Positions 14,299 through 22,611 of a stretch of DNA of 33,623 nt are shown one piece after another. Below the pieces are notes generated by a model. It saw only the letters and a program-made list of their open reading frames with translations, was not told the DNA's origin and searched no databases. Position 1 is the first letter of the stretch, and each line of letters begins with the position of its first letter. Location of the stretch: assembly GCA_003978695.1 (NCBI GenBank), contig QNYF01000065.1, positions 1 to 33,623 on the forward strand. The letters are read 5' to 3'. This DNA is from Desulfobulbus sp. GTDB taxonomy: Bacteria > Desulfobacterota > Desulfobulbia > Desulfobulbales > Desulfobulbaceae. Both the position numbers and the translations under genes were made by a program.

Positions 14299-16374
14299 AT
14301 GGAAAGAGTAATGCATCTACGTACACTTCCCCAGTTCGTTTTTATTTTTTGTCTGGCTTGTTTCTTTTTAACGACAAATGGTTTTGCAGGGTCTCTTGAG
14401 CAGTTCACCACTGTTCATACCAGAGTTGTCTGGGTGCAGGAACAGGGGCAGGGAACGGACACCTTTGCCCTTGGTGAGAACCTTAAACTCATGGGGTTTG
14501 ACTCCAGGGATGGCAAGGGGGAAAGAGTCATCTTGCCGGAAACCGGCAATTTTTATAAATCTTTTTTTACTCCGGATGGGCAAAAGATCGTGGTGAGTAA
14601 CCGCAGGCTCCATGAAATTTATCTGGTGGATTTTGAAAAAGGTGGCAAAAAAAAGCTGGGACAGGGTGTTGCTGTAGATGTCTGGAAAGACCCTGCAACC
14701 GATATTGTCTGGGTCTATGCGCTGGCAGGTAACGGACCGGAAAATATTTATTTTACCACCCATCCACTTATTCGTTTTCCGTTGGAACACCCTGAGCAGC
14801 GGGAAAAAGTGTGGGACAAAACTCCTCTTTCCTGGAGTAATTTTGATCTGTCCCGAGACGGAAAATTTGCAGGTGGGCTTTTCCCTTGGCCTCATGCAGG
14901 AATTTTGCTTTTTGAAAAGAATACATGGAAACAATATGGCAAGGGGTGCTGGACAGCGCTCAGTCCAGATTCCAGCGCAATTCTCTGGGTATTTGATGGG
15001 CTTCATAGAAATCTTAATTTTGTCAATCCGTTCACTGCTGAATTCTGGTCAACCAATATAAATAATGCGCCAGGTATTGGTGGATACGAGGTCTATCATC
15101 CCCGCTGGTCCAACCATGTCCGTTATCTCACCATGACAGGTCCTTACGTGGAAGGTGAAGGAGGCAACAAAATCACTGGAGGCGGCAAAAAGGTTGAGGT
15201 GTATATTGGCAGGTTCAGTCCTGATCTGAAAAAAGTGGAGGACTGGTTTCAGCTCACCCATAATAAGTTGGCAGATTTTTACCCTGAAGTCTGGCTGGAA
15301 AACGGCAGTTTAAGTACGTTGTCCGCTGCTCCGCAAACGCCAGTACCATTTGCTACCAGAACAGGAGGTTTGGAATGGCCCTCAACCAGAAAATCGCTGG
15401 TGTTTGTCTGGGAGAATGTTTTGGCAGAAAACAAACTCGACGAAAAAAGTGTGTTGGGTTTTAGCCAGTTCCGGGTAACAGCAAAACAAAAGGCTCGTTT
15501 TAATCGTTTTTTGGAGATGGACCTTCAGGGAGGGGGTTTTGTTGCCGACTGGCCTTCTGAAAAAGCTACCTTGCTTATTAACAGGAATCAATTCTTTGGA
15601 TTTGAGTTGTTGTTCACACCTGAGACAAGTGGAAAGAATACTTCGGGCCCGATACTCCGGTTCAGGGAAAAGGGAAAAATGCAAGGGGTTGCCCTGTTTC
15701 AACAGGGGGAACACCTTGGGCTGGAAATCTCATCAACAGATCGTCCTGCTGTCCGGGAGGAAATACCAGTAGTTCTGCGATCTGGCCGACCGGTTCATCT
15801 CCTGATTGAACTGCTGAAAGACAGGGTAAAGGTTTTTGCTGATGGACGGCTTCTGCTTGAGCACGCTGGCAAGGGTTCATATCCTGGTTTCATGAAGGAT
15901 GCAGAATTGCTGTTTGGCAGCCTCGATCATCCCGAAACAGGGATTGATGGAGCGATTTCTCATGTTGCTCTTTATAGCAGTGAAGTACAGGAAAAAGAGC
16001 TTGCCGGTAATGTACGAGTTGTTACCGGGGAGTTGGAGGCGAGAAAGGCTGTCGACTCACTTCATTTTAAAGGTGAACTGATCGAAGCCTCAAGCGTTCC
16101 TGCGCCCGATGATCTGGGCGCTTACAGACGGGCGCTGGTAGTTAATCGCTACCGAATTCTTGACCAAAATGAAAACAATGATGTCCGAGAAATACTCGTT
16201 GCCCAGTGGGCAGTTCTTGACAGGAAAGTGTTGCCGGAAGCAGAAAAATTTGTACCGGGATCACTTGCAGAGCTGACTGTGGAGAAAATTGACGACCATC
16301 CCGAGCTTGAGGGTGAGAGGTTAATGATGGATATGTTTGATCCAGACCTTGATATTTATTATCAGGTCGATTGA
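14299..16374 (+). CDS. Large secreted protein: beta-propeller-like N-half and LamG/ConA-like C-half
   Basis: A 691-aa exported protein whose family I do not recognise by name. A signal peptide spans about residues 9-30 (ending GFAG). Residues ~40-360 contain repeated strands with TolB/WD-like turns (FTPDGQKIVVSNRRLHEIYLVDF, FDLSRDGKFAGGLFPW, TALSPDSSAILWVFDG), consistent with a beta-propeller. Residues ~400-570 look like a ConA/LamG jelly roll (FFGFELLFTP, VHLLIELLKDRVKVFADGRLLLE, GAISHVALYSSEV). The C-terminal ~110 residues form a further domain with YRRALVVNRYRIL and ILVAQWAVLDRKVLP. Either 14299 or the Met5 codon at 14311 could be the start. It lies 28 bases before the AlgI-like gene and may bind or sense the polymer in the periplasm or at the surface. 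Confidence 0.7.
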   Translation: MERVMHLRTLPQFVFIFCLACFFLTTNGFAGSLEQFTTVHTRVVWVQEQGQGTDTFALGENLKLMGFDSRDGKGERVILPETGNFYKSFFTPDGQKIVVSNRRLHEIYLVDFEKGGKKKLGQGVAVDVWKDPATDIVWVYALAGNGPENIYFTTHPLIRFPLEHPEQREKVWDKTPLSWSNFDLSRDGKFAGGLFPWPHAGILLFEKNTWKQYGKGCWTALSPDSSAILWVFDGLHRNLNFVNPFTAEFWSTNINNAPGIGGYEVYHPRWSNHVRYLTMTGPYVEGEGGNKITGGGKKVEVYIGRFSPDLKKVEDWFQLTHNKLADFYPEVWLENGSLSTLSAAPQTPVPFATRTGGLEWPSTRKSLVFVWENVLAENKLDEKSVLGFSQFRVTAKQKARFNRFLEMDLQGGGFVADWPSEKATLLINRNQFFGFELLFTPETSGKNTSGPILRFREKGKMQGVALFQQGEHLGLEISSTDRPAVREEIPVVLRSGRPVHLLIELLKDRVKVFADGRLLLEHAGKGSYPGFMKDAELLFGSLDHPETGIDGAISHVALYSSEVQEKELAGNVRVVTGELEARKAVDSLHFKGELIEASSVPAPDDLGAYRRALVVNRYRILDQNENNDVREILVAQWAVLDRKVLPEAEKFVPGSLAELTVEKIDDHPELEGERLMMDMFDPDLDIYYQVD

Positions 16375-16402
16375 CGCAGGTAGGCATCTGGTAACGGATT
16401 TT

Positions 16403-17821
16403 ATGGTTTTTTCTTCACATCTCTTTCTCTTTTATTTTCTGCCGCTCAGTCTGGGGTTGTATTACCTTATGCCGGATCGCGGAAAAAATCTGCTGCTCAC
16501 CATTCTCAGTTATCTCTTTTACGGCTGGTCCAATCCACTGTTCACTCTGCTCATGTTTTTTTCCACAGTGGTGGATTATATTTGTGGCTGGATAATTGGC
16601 ACGAGTGATCAGGATAAAGATATTTACAAGAGAAAAATTGCTCTTATCACTTCAATTGTGACAAATCTTTCTCTTCTTGCCATTTTTAAATACAGCAATT
16701 TCGCCCTGGAAAACTATAATTTACTCTTGTCTGCAGTGGGGATCGAAAATCAGGGGATTGAACTTGGTTTTCGTTTTATTCTGCCTTTGGGTATCAGTTT
16801 TTATACTTTCCAATCCATGAGTTATACTATTGACGTGTACCGGAACGATGCAGAATACCAGAAAAGTTTCATCGATTTTTCTTGTTATGTCTCCATGTTT
16901 CCACAGCTGGTTGCCGGGCCTATTATTCGATTTCAGGAAGTGGCAAATCAGTTGGCTGTACGCTCGCACACTCTGGAAAAATTTTCCAGAGGAGTGGCTC
17001 TTTTTTGTCTTGGTATGGCCAAAAAAGTTATCCTTGCCAACGGATGCGGGAAGATTGCCGATGTGATGTTTTCTGCAGGTACGCTACACTGGTTTGATAG
17101 CTGGTATGGGGCAGTTTCCTATGCCTTTCAGATATATTTTGATTTTTCAGGGTATTCTGACATGGCAATTGGCCTGGGGCTGATGTTTGGTTTTGTTTTT
17201 CCCAAAAACTTCAGCTCTCCTTATAAATCAGCGTCGATCACCGAATTCTGGAGACGTTGGCATATTTCCCTGTCCACCTGGCTTAAAGAGTATCTTTATT
17301 TCCCTCTCGGAGGAAACCGTAAGGGACAGACCCGAACGGCATTCAATCTGGTTATTGTCATGTTTCTTGGCGGGTTATGGCATGGTGCGTCGTGGAACTT
17401 TATCGTCTGGGGGCTGCTGCATGGTAGTCTGCTCGGGCTTGAACGGAGTATGGGGCGCAGGGCCTTCTATTTCAGGCTACGAAGACCTTTGAGAATTGGC
17501 CTGACCTTTCTGCTGGTGGTTATTGCCTGGGTCTTCTTTCGGGCAGAGACCTTCTCAGGAGCGCTAACGTATCTCTATAGTATGTTCGGTCTGGCAGCAG
17601 TCCCTGAGACATCATTGCTGGTCAGGGGGATTGTTTATCAGCCCTATTACAATCTGGTGATGGCCATTGCCGGCATAGTCGTCTGGGCTGCCCCGCAGAG
17701 TTGGGACTGGACCCGGGAATTGACTATCGCCAAGGCAGTAATTATTGGAGTGGTGATGTTACTTGCTCTGTCGTTGTTGACTCTTCAGTCATATAATCCA
17801 TTTATTTACTTTAATTTTTAG
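16403..17821 (+). CDS. MBOAT-family O-acyltransferase, AlgI-like
   Basis: A 472-aa polytopic membrane protein of the AlgI/DltB class that moves acyl groups across the inner membrane for glycan O-acetylation. The MBOAT hallmarks are FWRRWHISLSTWLKEYLYFP with His287 and GGLWHGASWNF with the invariant His327. The FPQLVAGPIIRF segment is also typical. Length fits AlgI (about 470-520). The ORF track begins 22 residues earlier, inside the preceding gene; I start at the ATG at 16403, where MVFSSHLFLFYFLPLSL matches AlgI N-termini, although the ribosome binding site is weak. It is followed two bases later by the first AlgX-like gene, as in alginate and other acetylated-polymer operons. Confidence 0.93.
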   Translation: MVFSSHLFLFYFLPLSLGLYYLMPDRGKNLLLTILSYLFYGWSNPLFTLLMFFSTVVDYICGWIIGTSDQDKDIYKRKIALITSIVTNLSLLAIFKYSNFALENYNLLLSAVGIENQGIELGFRFILPLGISFYTFQSMSYTIDVYRNDAEYQKSFIDFSCYVSMFPQLVAGPIIRFQEVANQLAVRSHTLEKFSRGVALFCLGMAKKVILANGCGKIADVMFSAGTLHWFDSWYGAVSYAFQIYFDFSGYSDMAIGLGLMFGFVFPKNFSSPYKSASITEFWRRWHISLSTWLKEYLYFPLGGNRKGQTRTAFNLVIVMFLGGLWHGASWNFIVWGLLHGSLLGLERSMGRRAFYFRLRRPLRIGLTFLLVVIAWVFFRAETFSGALTYLYSMFGLAAVPETSLLVRGIVYQPYYNLVMAIAGIVVWAAPQSWDWTRELTIAKAVIIGVVMLLALSLLTLQSYNPFIYFNF

Positions 17822-17823
17822 CC

Positions 17824-19494
17824 ATGACAATGCGACTGAACAGGGAAGAAATGGCAGCTTTGGAGGTTGGTCAGACCACGATATCACATGGTCTGTCAGC
17901 CAGTATGGTTTTTTTGTTTGTTGGTCTCATTGTAACTGTTCCCCTGGTGCAGCTGTTTCTGGACCGGCACGATGGGGTGCCTGATTTGATTGTCAGGATT
18001 AACCAGATGATTTCTGTTGAGAACGGACAGACCGGGCAGGTATCAGCTTTTCAAACCCTTTGGCGGAGAAATAACCGTCTGCTTGCCCGAATGGGAGATT
18101 TTGAAGAACAACTTGAGAAGTCGAGTTTTCTCCGAAGAATGCTTCTCTCTCCGGGCCAGCAGCTTCTTCTGAAGCTTGGTTATGGCAACGAAAAAGTCTA
18201 TCCGGGAAAAAAAGGTTGGTTGTTTTATCGGCCGGATATGGACTATCTCATAGGGCAGGGGTTTCTTGATTCGTCTACTCTAAAGGAGCGGAGTCAGAGC
18301 GGAAAGATTTGGGAAAAACCGATTGAACCTGATCCGGTTTCAGCGATTCTTGATTTTAACAGGCAGTTGAACCAGCGTGGAATCAAGTTGGTTCTTTTGC
18401 CTACCCCCATTAAAGCTTCGCTGCATCCGGAGTTCTTTGCTGAGAATAGTTCCTGGCATCTTCCCTTGCAAAACAGATCCTGGCAGGATTTTATTGACCG
18501 GATGAAGGAAGAGGGAGTTGATGTTTTTGATGCAGCTCCGGTACTCAAACAGTTTCTTCAGCAAAATGATCAACCTGTATACCTTGCCACAGATACCCAT
18601 TGGCGTCCTGAAGCCATGGAAGAGGTTGCCAGGCGGGTGGCATTATTTCTACGTGGGTACATTTCCACTGATGAAAAATCTATGGACTACAGACGTAAGA
18701 GCCGCCGGGTAACCAATGTGGGTGATATTGCGGCCATGCTCCAACTGACCGGTCCGTCGCGTACAGCTGACACGGAAGAAGTGGAGATTCATCCTGTTGT
18801 GTCCCGCTCTGATGAGCTCTGGCAGCCTGTTACAGAGGCTGAAGTTTTGCTGCTTGGGGATTCTTTTTCAAATATTTATTCTCTATCAGGGATGGGATGG
18901 GGGGAAGGAAGCGGCTTTGGCGAACAGGTCAGTTTTTTTCTTGATCGACCTGTTGATCTGGTATCGCAAAACGATGCGGGTGCCTTTGCCACCCGAGAAA
19001 TGCTGGCAAAAGAAATGGCTCGAGGCAGGGATCGTCTGGCAGGTAAGAAGGTGGTTGTCTGGCAGTTTGCCAGTCGTGAATTATCTTCAGGTAACTGGAA
19101 ACACATTGAAATGGATCTTAAAAAGAAACAGGAAAGCGGTTTTTTTGTACCAGAGCCCGGTGAGAGTCTTCATGTAAAAGCGGTTGTAGCCGCGGTTTCC
19201 CGTTCTCCACAGCCAGGGGCAGTACCCTATAAGGACAATATCATTACTCTACACCTGGTTGATGTCAAAGGTGTGAGTTCAGGAAAAGAATATGGCCAGG
19301 CTCTGGTCTACTGTTGGGGGATGCGGGACAACAAGCTTACCCGGTTTGCCCGTGTCCGGGCAGGCCAGGAAATAGATATTAAACTTGTTGACTGGGACAG
19401 TGTTGCTGAGAAATATTCATCGTACCGTCGCAGTACACTGGATGATGAAATGCTGGAACTTGAACTACCTGTTTGGGGAGAAATCAGACCATGA
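17824..19494 (+). CDS. AlgX/AlgJ-like SGNH-type O-acetyltransferase, membrane-anchored
   Basis: A 556-aa protein with a short cytoplasmic N-terminus, one membrane helix (~25-47) and a periplasmic SGNH-like domain. PGKKGWLFY near 127-135 is the typical opening of AlgJ/AlgX domains. TDTHW supplies Asp257/His259 and LLGDSF supplies nucleophile Ser347, the Ser-His-Asp triad known from AlgX/AlgJ. These enzymes transfer the acetyl group received via AlgI to the polysaccharide. A ~110-residue C-terminal extension after the domain is beta-rich and might be a carbohydrate-binding module. It lies two bases after the AlgI-like gene and overlaps the next gene by four bases (ATGA), so the three are probably co-translated. 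Confidence 0.9.
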   Translation: MTMRLNREEMAALEVGQTTISHGLSASMVFLFVGLIVTVPLVQLFLDRHDGVPDLIVRINQMISVENGQTGQVSAFQTLWRRNNRLLARMGDFEEQLEKSSFLRRMLLSPGQQLLLKLGYGNEKVYPGKKGWLFYRPDMDYLIGQGFLDSSTLKERSQSGKIWEKPIEPDPVSAILDFNRQLNQRGIKLVLLPTPIKASLHPEFFAENSSWHLPLQNRSWQDFIDRMKEEGVDVFDAAPVLKQFLQQNDQPVYLATDTHWRPEAMEEVARRVALFLRGYISTDEKSMDYRRKSRRVTNVGDIAAMLQLTGPSRTADTEEVEIHPVVSRSDELWQPVTEAEVLLLGDSFSNIYSLSGMGWGEGSGFGEQVSFFLDRPVDLVSQNDAGAFATREMLAKEMARGRDRLAGKKVVVWQFASRELSSGNWKHIEMDLKKKQESGFFVPEPGESLHVKAVVAAVSRSPQPGAVPYKDNIITLHLVDVKGVSSGKEYGQALVYCWGMRDNKLTRFARVRAGQEIDIKLVDWDSVAEKYSSYRRSTLDDEMLELELPVWGEIRP

Positions 19495-20513
19495 AAAACG
19501 CTTATATTTTGCTTGTTTTATCCATATTTTTATTAAGTTATGACATCAGCACAGCCACAACCATTAGCGAACAGGTTGCAGGCCTTGCTGATTCGGCAGG
19601 GATAGATGGTGTGGTCGTAGGAAAAGATGGTTGGCTCTTCCTGCAGGAAGAGCTTGTCCATCTAGGGAGCCCGACTTTTTTCGGTAGGGAAATGGCACAG
19701 ATATCCAAGGCTACTAAAGCTGAATTTGCCGATCCTCTGCCCGCCATTGTTGACTTTAATAATCAACTCAAAGAGCTTAATATTGATCTCATTTTTGTTC
19801 CAATTCCTCCTAAGGCATTGATTTATCCCGATAAACTCCCCGCCCAGCTTACTAAAGAAGCAACCGCCCAGTTACAGAAACCTTATGAAGCCCTGTATGC
19901 GCAACTTCGTCAAGAGGGGGTACAGGTCTTGGATCTGATACCATTATACTCTAAGGCTCGTGACACGGAGCAGGTATACTGCAAGACAGATACGCATTAT
20001 TCAGGGCCGGGGTTGTCGTTGTTGGCAAAAAACATTTCGGAATCATTGAAAAAAACAGACTGGTATAAAGCCATGCCGCAGACAAAGTATGTTGTTAATG
20101 CACAACCATTGGAAATTACAGGTGATCTTGCTCAGATGCTTAAGTCAGGTGCCAAGGAATCTCTTGTTCTTGATTTTGTCAGTGATCCTCAAACAGGGAA
20201 GAATATTATTCCAAAGAGTGGTAGTCCGGTCTTGCTGCTTGGCGACAGCCATACACTTGTGTTTTCTGTTGGGGGTGACCTGCACGCAACAGGAGCCGGT
20301 CTTTTTGATCAGTTAAGTGCAGATCTTGGTTTCCCACTTGACCGAATTGGTGTACGCGGCTCAGGCGCAACTCCAAGTCGTATCAAGTTGTATCAACGCA
20401 GTCGTAAAGATCCGGGCATGCTTGCTGCAAAGAAAGTTGTGATCTGGTGTCTGAGCGCCAGAGAGCTTACAGGCAGTGGTGGATGGAGAAAAATTCCTGT
20501 TGCAAAAAAGTAA
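19491..20513 (+). CDS. Second AlgJ/AlgX-like SGNH-type O-acetyltransferase, periplasmic
   Basis: A 340-aa paralogue of the preceding protein. It has a cleavable-looking signal peptide (residues ~3-22) in place of a long anchor. Domain marks are GKDGWLF, FVPIPPKALIYPDKLP, TDTHYSG (Asp167/His169) and LLGDSHT (Ser253), so the triad is complete. I take the ATG at 19491, which overlaps the upstream stop as ATGA and has GGGGAG nine bases before it; the ORF track starts six residues earlier. Two AlgJ/X-type proteins downstream of one AlgI parallels alginate operons, where AlgJ and AlgX act in series. It is the last gene before a 410-base gap. Confidence 0.9.
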   Translation: MKNAYILLVLSIFLLSYDISTATTISEQVAGLADSAGIDGVVVGKDGWLFLQEELVHLGSPTFFGREMAQISKATKAEFADPLPAIVDFNNQLKELNIDLIFVPIPPKALIYPDKLPAQLTKEATAQLQKPYEALYAQLRQEGVQVLDLIPLYSKARDTEQVYCKTDTHYSGPGLSLLAKNISESLKKTDWYKAMPQTKYVVNAQPLEITGDLAQMLKSGAKESLVLDFVSDPQTGKNIIPKSGSPVLLLGDSHTLVFSVGGDLHATGAGLFDQLSADLGFPLDRIGVRGSGATPSRIKLYQRSRKDPGMLAAKKVVIWCLSARELTGSGGWRKIPVAKK

Positions 20514-20699
20514 CAACGCACTAATGTCGCTTGGTGATGTTGTATTCACTGAGAGTTTTTTGTAAGAATTCAACAGCACCTCATGAGCTGTAGCCTCTGG
20601 CGTTGCCAGGTTTTGATCAAATGGAATATTGATTAGCCAGGAGATTTATCCATCAGGGGGGTGCTGAATCCTGACAAAATCGAGGCAGGGGCTATTTAA

Positions 20700-20707
20700 G
20701 CCTTGAT
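20700..20707 (+). repeat. Target-site duplication, left copy
   Basis: GCCTTGAT directly precedes the MITE end GTAACTATT and is repeated exactly at 20892-20899 after the other end, as expected from an 8-bp staggered insertion. Confidence 0.8.
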
Positions 20708-20891
20708 GTAACTATTTAGCTGCACTCCATCTCGGAGTCGTGGCTTACCTGCGACAATCAGGCCGCCTCACATAGGCGGTGACACCGCTTCGCTGTTATA
20801 GTTCGTTGGTCTGCTTGCCATAATATGGGGCACATCTGAATAGTTACAGACCACACGTATGCTAAAGTCGTGGTGCTACCTGAATAGTTAC
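20708..20891 (+). mobile_element. 184-bp MITE (non-autonomous IS66-like element), copy B
   Basis: The element starts GTAACTATTTAG and ends CTGAATAGTTAC, 12-base terminal inverted repeats with one mismatch, flanked by an 8-bp duplication. A second CTGAATAGTTAC occurs internally at 20836-20847, so the element may be nested or have a duplicated end. It encodes no transposase. GTAA ends and 8-bp duplications are, as I recall, hallmarks of the IS66 family, so mobilisation by an IS66-type transposase elsewhere in the genome is the working idea. Related copies are at 13093 (decayed) and 33364 (end fragment). Confidence 0.8.
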
Positions 20892-20899
20892 GCCTTGAT
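20892..20899 (+). repeat. Target-site duplication, right copy
   Basis: The second GCCTTGAT, immediately after the MITE end GAATAGTTAC, identical to the left copy. Confidence 0.8.
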
Positions 20900-20923
20900 A
20901 AATATTAATTTCAACGGGTAAGG

Positions 20924-21514
20924 ATGATGAACAAAAGAGGATTAGGGGTATTATTTCCCATACTGATTACCGTATTATTTTTTATGCCGATTCAACTCCA
21001 GCTCTGTATGGCTGCGGAATCGTCAGAGACAATTGTTCTTGAAGGCAGAGGTAAACAGGTTGTAGCGCCAGTTGATAAGGTAGAATCCGAGGGTATGTCA
21101 ACGCCGATGATGATAGGCATTGGTGTCGGCGTAGCAGCACTTGCCGGTGGAGCCATTGCTCTTGGTTCAGGTGGAGGGGGCGATTCTTCTGCTTCTGCGG
21201 CACCTGCAGCTTCGCAAACTCCTCCGACGAGCGATATGCTGGTTTCTGCGTGGAATGCTGCTGCAAGTCAGGCGGGGAGCGGATTAACCTACACCGGCGT
21301 TTACCAGCTTTTCCAGGGTGGAGCAGTGGGATATGATCTTTTAGTAAGTGATGGTGAACATCTTGTTGGCGGAGGGAACTGGAGTTTGAACGGATTTACG
21401 CTCACTATTCATACTGATCACGGGTCGAGATATGTGGGGAATTTGCAACCTGGGAATTTAAAATCTGTTTCTCTGGTCGCCAACACCGGTTGGAGCCTGA
21501 CCCTGGCCAGATAA
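20924..21514 (+). CDS. Exported Gly/Ser-rich membrane-anchored protein, unknown function
   Basis: A 196-aa protein I cannot assign. A signal peptide or anchor lies at residues ~7-30 (ending MAAE). A second hydrophobic glycine-zipper-like helix (MMIGIGVGVAALAGGAIALGSGGGG) sits near 62-86, followed by a Ser/Ala/Pro linker. The C-terminal ~90 residues (LVSAWNAAASQ, YQLFQGGAVGYDLLVSDGEHLVGGG, WSLNGFTLTIH) look like a small beta-rich domain. The first two codons are both ATG; AAGG abuts them, so Met2 may be the real start. It is followed by a strong intrinsic terminator. Its place between acetylation and export genes suggests an envelope role in the same pathway. Confidence 0.7.
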   Translation: MMNKRGLGVLFPILITVLFFMPIQLQLCMAAESSETIVLEGRGKQVVAPVDKVESEGMSTPMMIGIGVGVAALAGGAIALGSGGGGDSSASAAPAASQTPPTSDMLVSAWNAAASQAGSGLTYTGVYQLFQGGAVGYDLLVSDGEHLVGGGNWSLNGFTLTIHTDHGSRYVGNLQPGNLKSVSLVANTGWSLTLAR

Positions 21515-21537
21515 ATTTTTTTATCTTGTATTATTGA

Positions 21538-21582
21538 GAAAAGCAAGACGGGCTTTCAGCCTGCCTTGCTTTTCTTGTTTTT
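21538..21582 (+). terminator. Strong intrinsic terminator
   Basis: GAAAAGCAAG (21538-21547) pairs exactly with CTTGCTTTTC (21565-21574). After one mismatch the stem continues for five more pairs (CGGGC with GCCTG) around a TTTCA loop. TTGTTTTT follows. The next gene begins only 27 bases downstream, so it either depends on read-through or has a promoter overlapping this region. Confidence 0.85.
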
Positions 21583-21608
21583 CCATGAGTCATTTTAAGA
21601 GAAAAATC

Positions 21609-22601
21609 ATGAAACGTATCGGCTACATTCTGCGGCTGGCAATAACCGCTGTGCTTTTATTGTATGTGCTGCAGAAAGTCGGTCTGTTTGACCCTGACGG
21701 GCGGGCAAGGCTTCTTTCATTACTCCGTTCTGTGTCCATACCGATTCTCTTTCTTTCTCTTGCACTCTCCCAGCTTCTCAACCTGTCCAGCGGCTTCAAA
21801 TGGTTTCTTCTTCTTCGTTCCCGTGGAATCGATGTCAGCTTTTTCAGGGTTTGGGGGCTGTATATGGTGGCTATCTGCTTCAGCCTTCTCCTGCCTACCA
21901 GCATGGGGGGGGACCTGATAAGGATTCATGAACTTGGTCGTTTTACCGGGAAAAGGGCAGAAGCGGCAGCGTCAGTTTTTGTTGAGCGGTTTTCCGGGAT
22001 GGTTATCCTCTTTTTTTTGACGATTGTGGCAGTTTTTATGCAACGTCAACTGCTCTCTGTGGCCTGGATGACTATCAGCCTGCTGATAGCAGTGGCTGCC
22101 AGTGCCGCAATTATTTGGGTTATCGTTGATGAGCGCCCTTACCACTTCTTCACAACGCTGCTTAAAAATAAGATGCCTTTTCTGACCGGGATATTAGGCA
22201 AAATAGATAAGCTGCATCAGGCAGTGATCGAATATCGTCATGACCGGACGGCCCTGATTATAGCATTTATAAATACATTTATTTTCTATTTTCTAGCTGT
22301 AGTGAACGTGTATGTGACAGCACTTGCCTTTAATACGGAAATTCATTTTATGGAACTTCTTGTAGCTGTGCCGCTGATTATGTTTATAATGAATCTGCCA
22401 ATTTCTATTGGCGGTATCGGGCTGATGGAATTTTCTTATATTTTTATTTTTGACATTTCAGGGTATAGTAGCGCTCTTGCCCTTTCTACAGCTCTGCTGA
22501 TGCGTTTCAAGTCTCTTGTCGACGCTGCCATTGGTGGACTTTTGTATCCGGTCCTTTCTCGTTCTGCACCACAGTTCCCCCAAGAAACATCTAAGGAGTG
22601 A
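21609..22601 (+). CDS. Flippase-like integral membrane protein (LPG_synthase_TM / UPF0104 family)
   Basis: A 330-aa protein with about eight hydrophobic helices. LRLAITAVLLLYVLQKVG at the start, GFKWFLLLRSRG, LLPTSMGGDLIRIHELGR and VFVERFSGM are typical of the lysylphosphatidylglycerol synthase membrane-region/AglD family. Members are proposed to flip lipid-linked substrates, but the activity here is inference. The ORF track starts 25 residues earlier, inside the terminator hairpin; I chose the ATG at 21609 because the family start MKRIGYILRL fits, although an ATG at 21585 is possible. The TolC-like gene follows 11 bases after its stop. In this locus it could move the polyprenyl- or lipid-linked sugar made by the downstream glycosyltransferases. 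Confidence 0.85.
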   Translation: MKRIGYILRLAITAVLLLYVLQKVGLFDPDGRARLLSLLRSVSIPILFLSLALSQLLNLSSGFKWFLLLRSRGIDVSFFRVWGLYMVAICFSLLLPTSMGGDLIRIHELGRFTGKRAEAAASVFVERFSGMVILFFLTIVAVFMQRQLLSVAWMTISLLIAVAASAAIIWVIVDERPYHFFTTLLKNKMPFLTGILGKIDKLHQAVIEYRHDRTALIIAFINTFIFYFLAVVNVYVTALAFNTEIHFMELLVAVPLIMFIMNLPISIGGIGLMEFSYIFIFDISGYSSALALSTALLMRFKSLVDAAIGGLLYPVLSRSAPQFPQETSKE

Positions 22602-22611
22602 TAAGGGTGCA

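Larger units (their letters stand above)
20514..20923. other. 410-base intergenic region with MITE
   Basis: No gene is seen. A small hairpin CTGGC-GTT-GCCAG followed by GTTTT (20597-20614) may be a weak terminator for the acetylation genes. The intact MITE occupies 20708-20891. Only 32 bases separate its target duplication from the next start codon at 20924. I see no confident promoter for that gene outside the MITE. Confidence 0.55.

Noticed and set aside
14368-15006. 212-aa minus-strand ORF opposite the 691-aa protein
   Set aside because: It is an antisense shadow; the plus-strand frame has a signal peptide and a repeated beta pattern.
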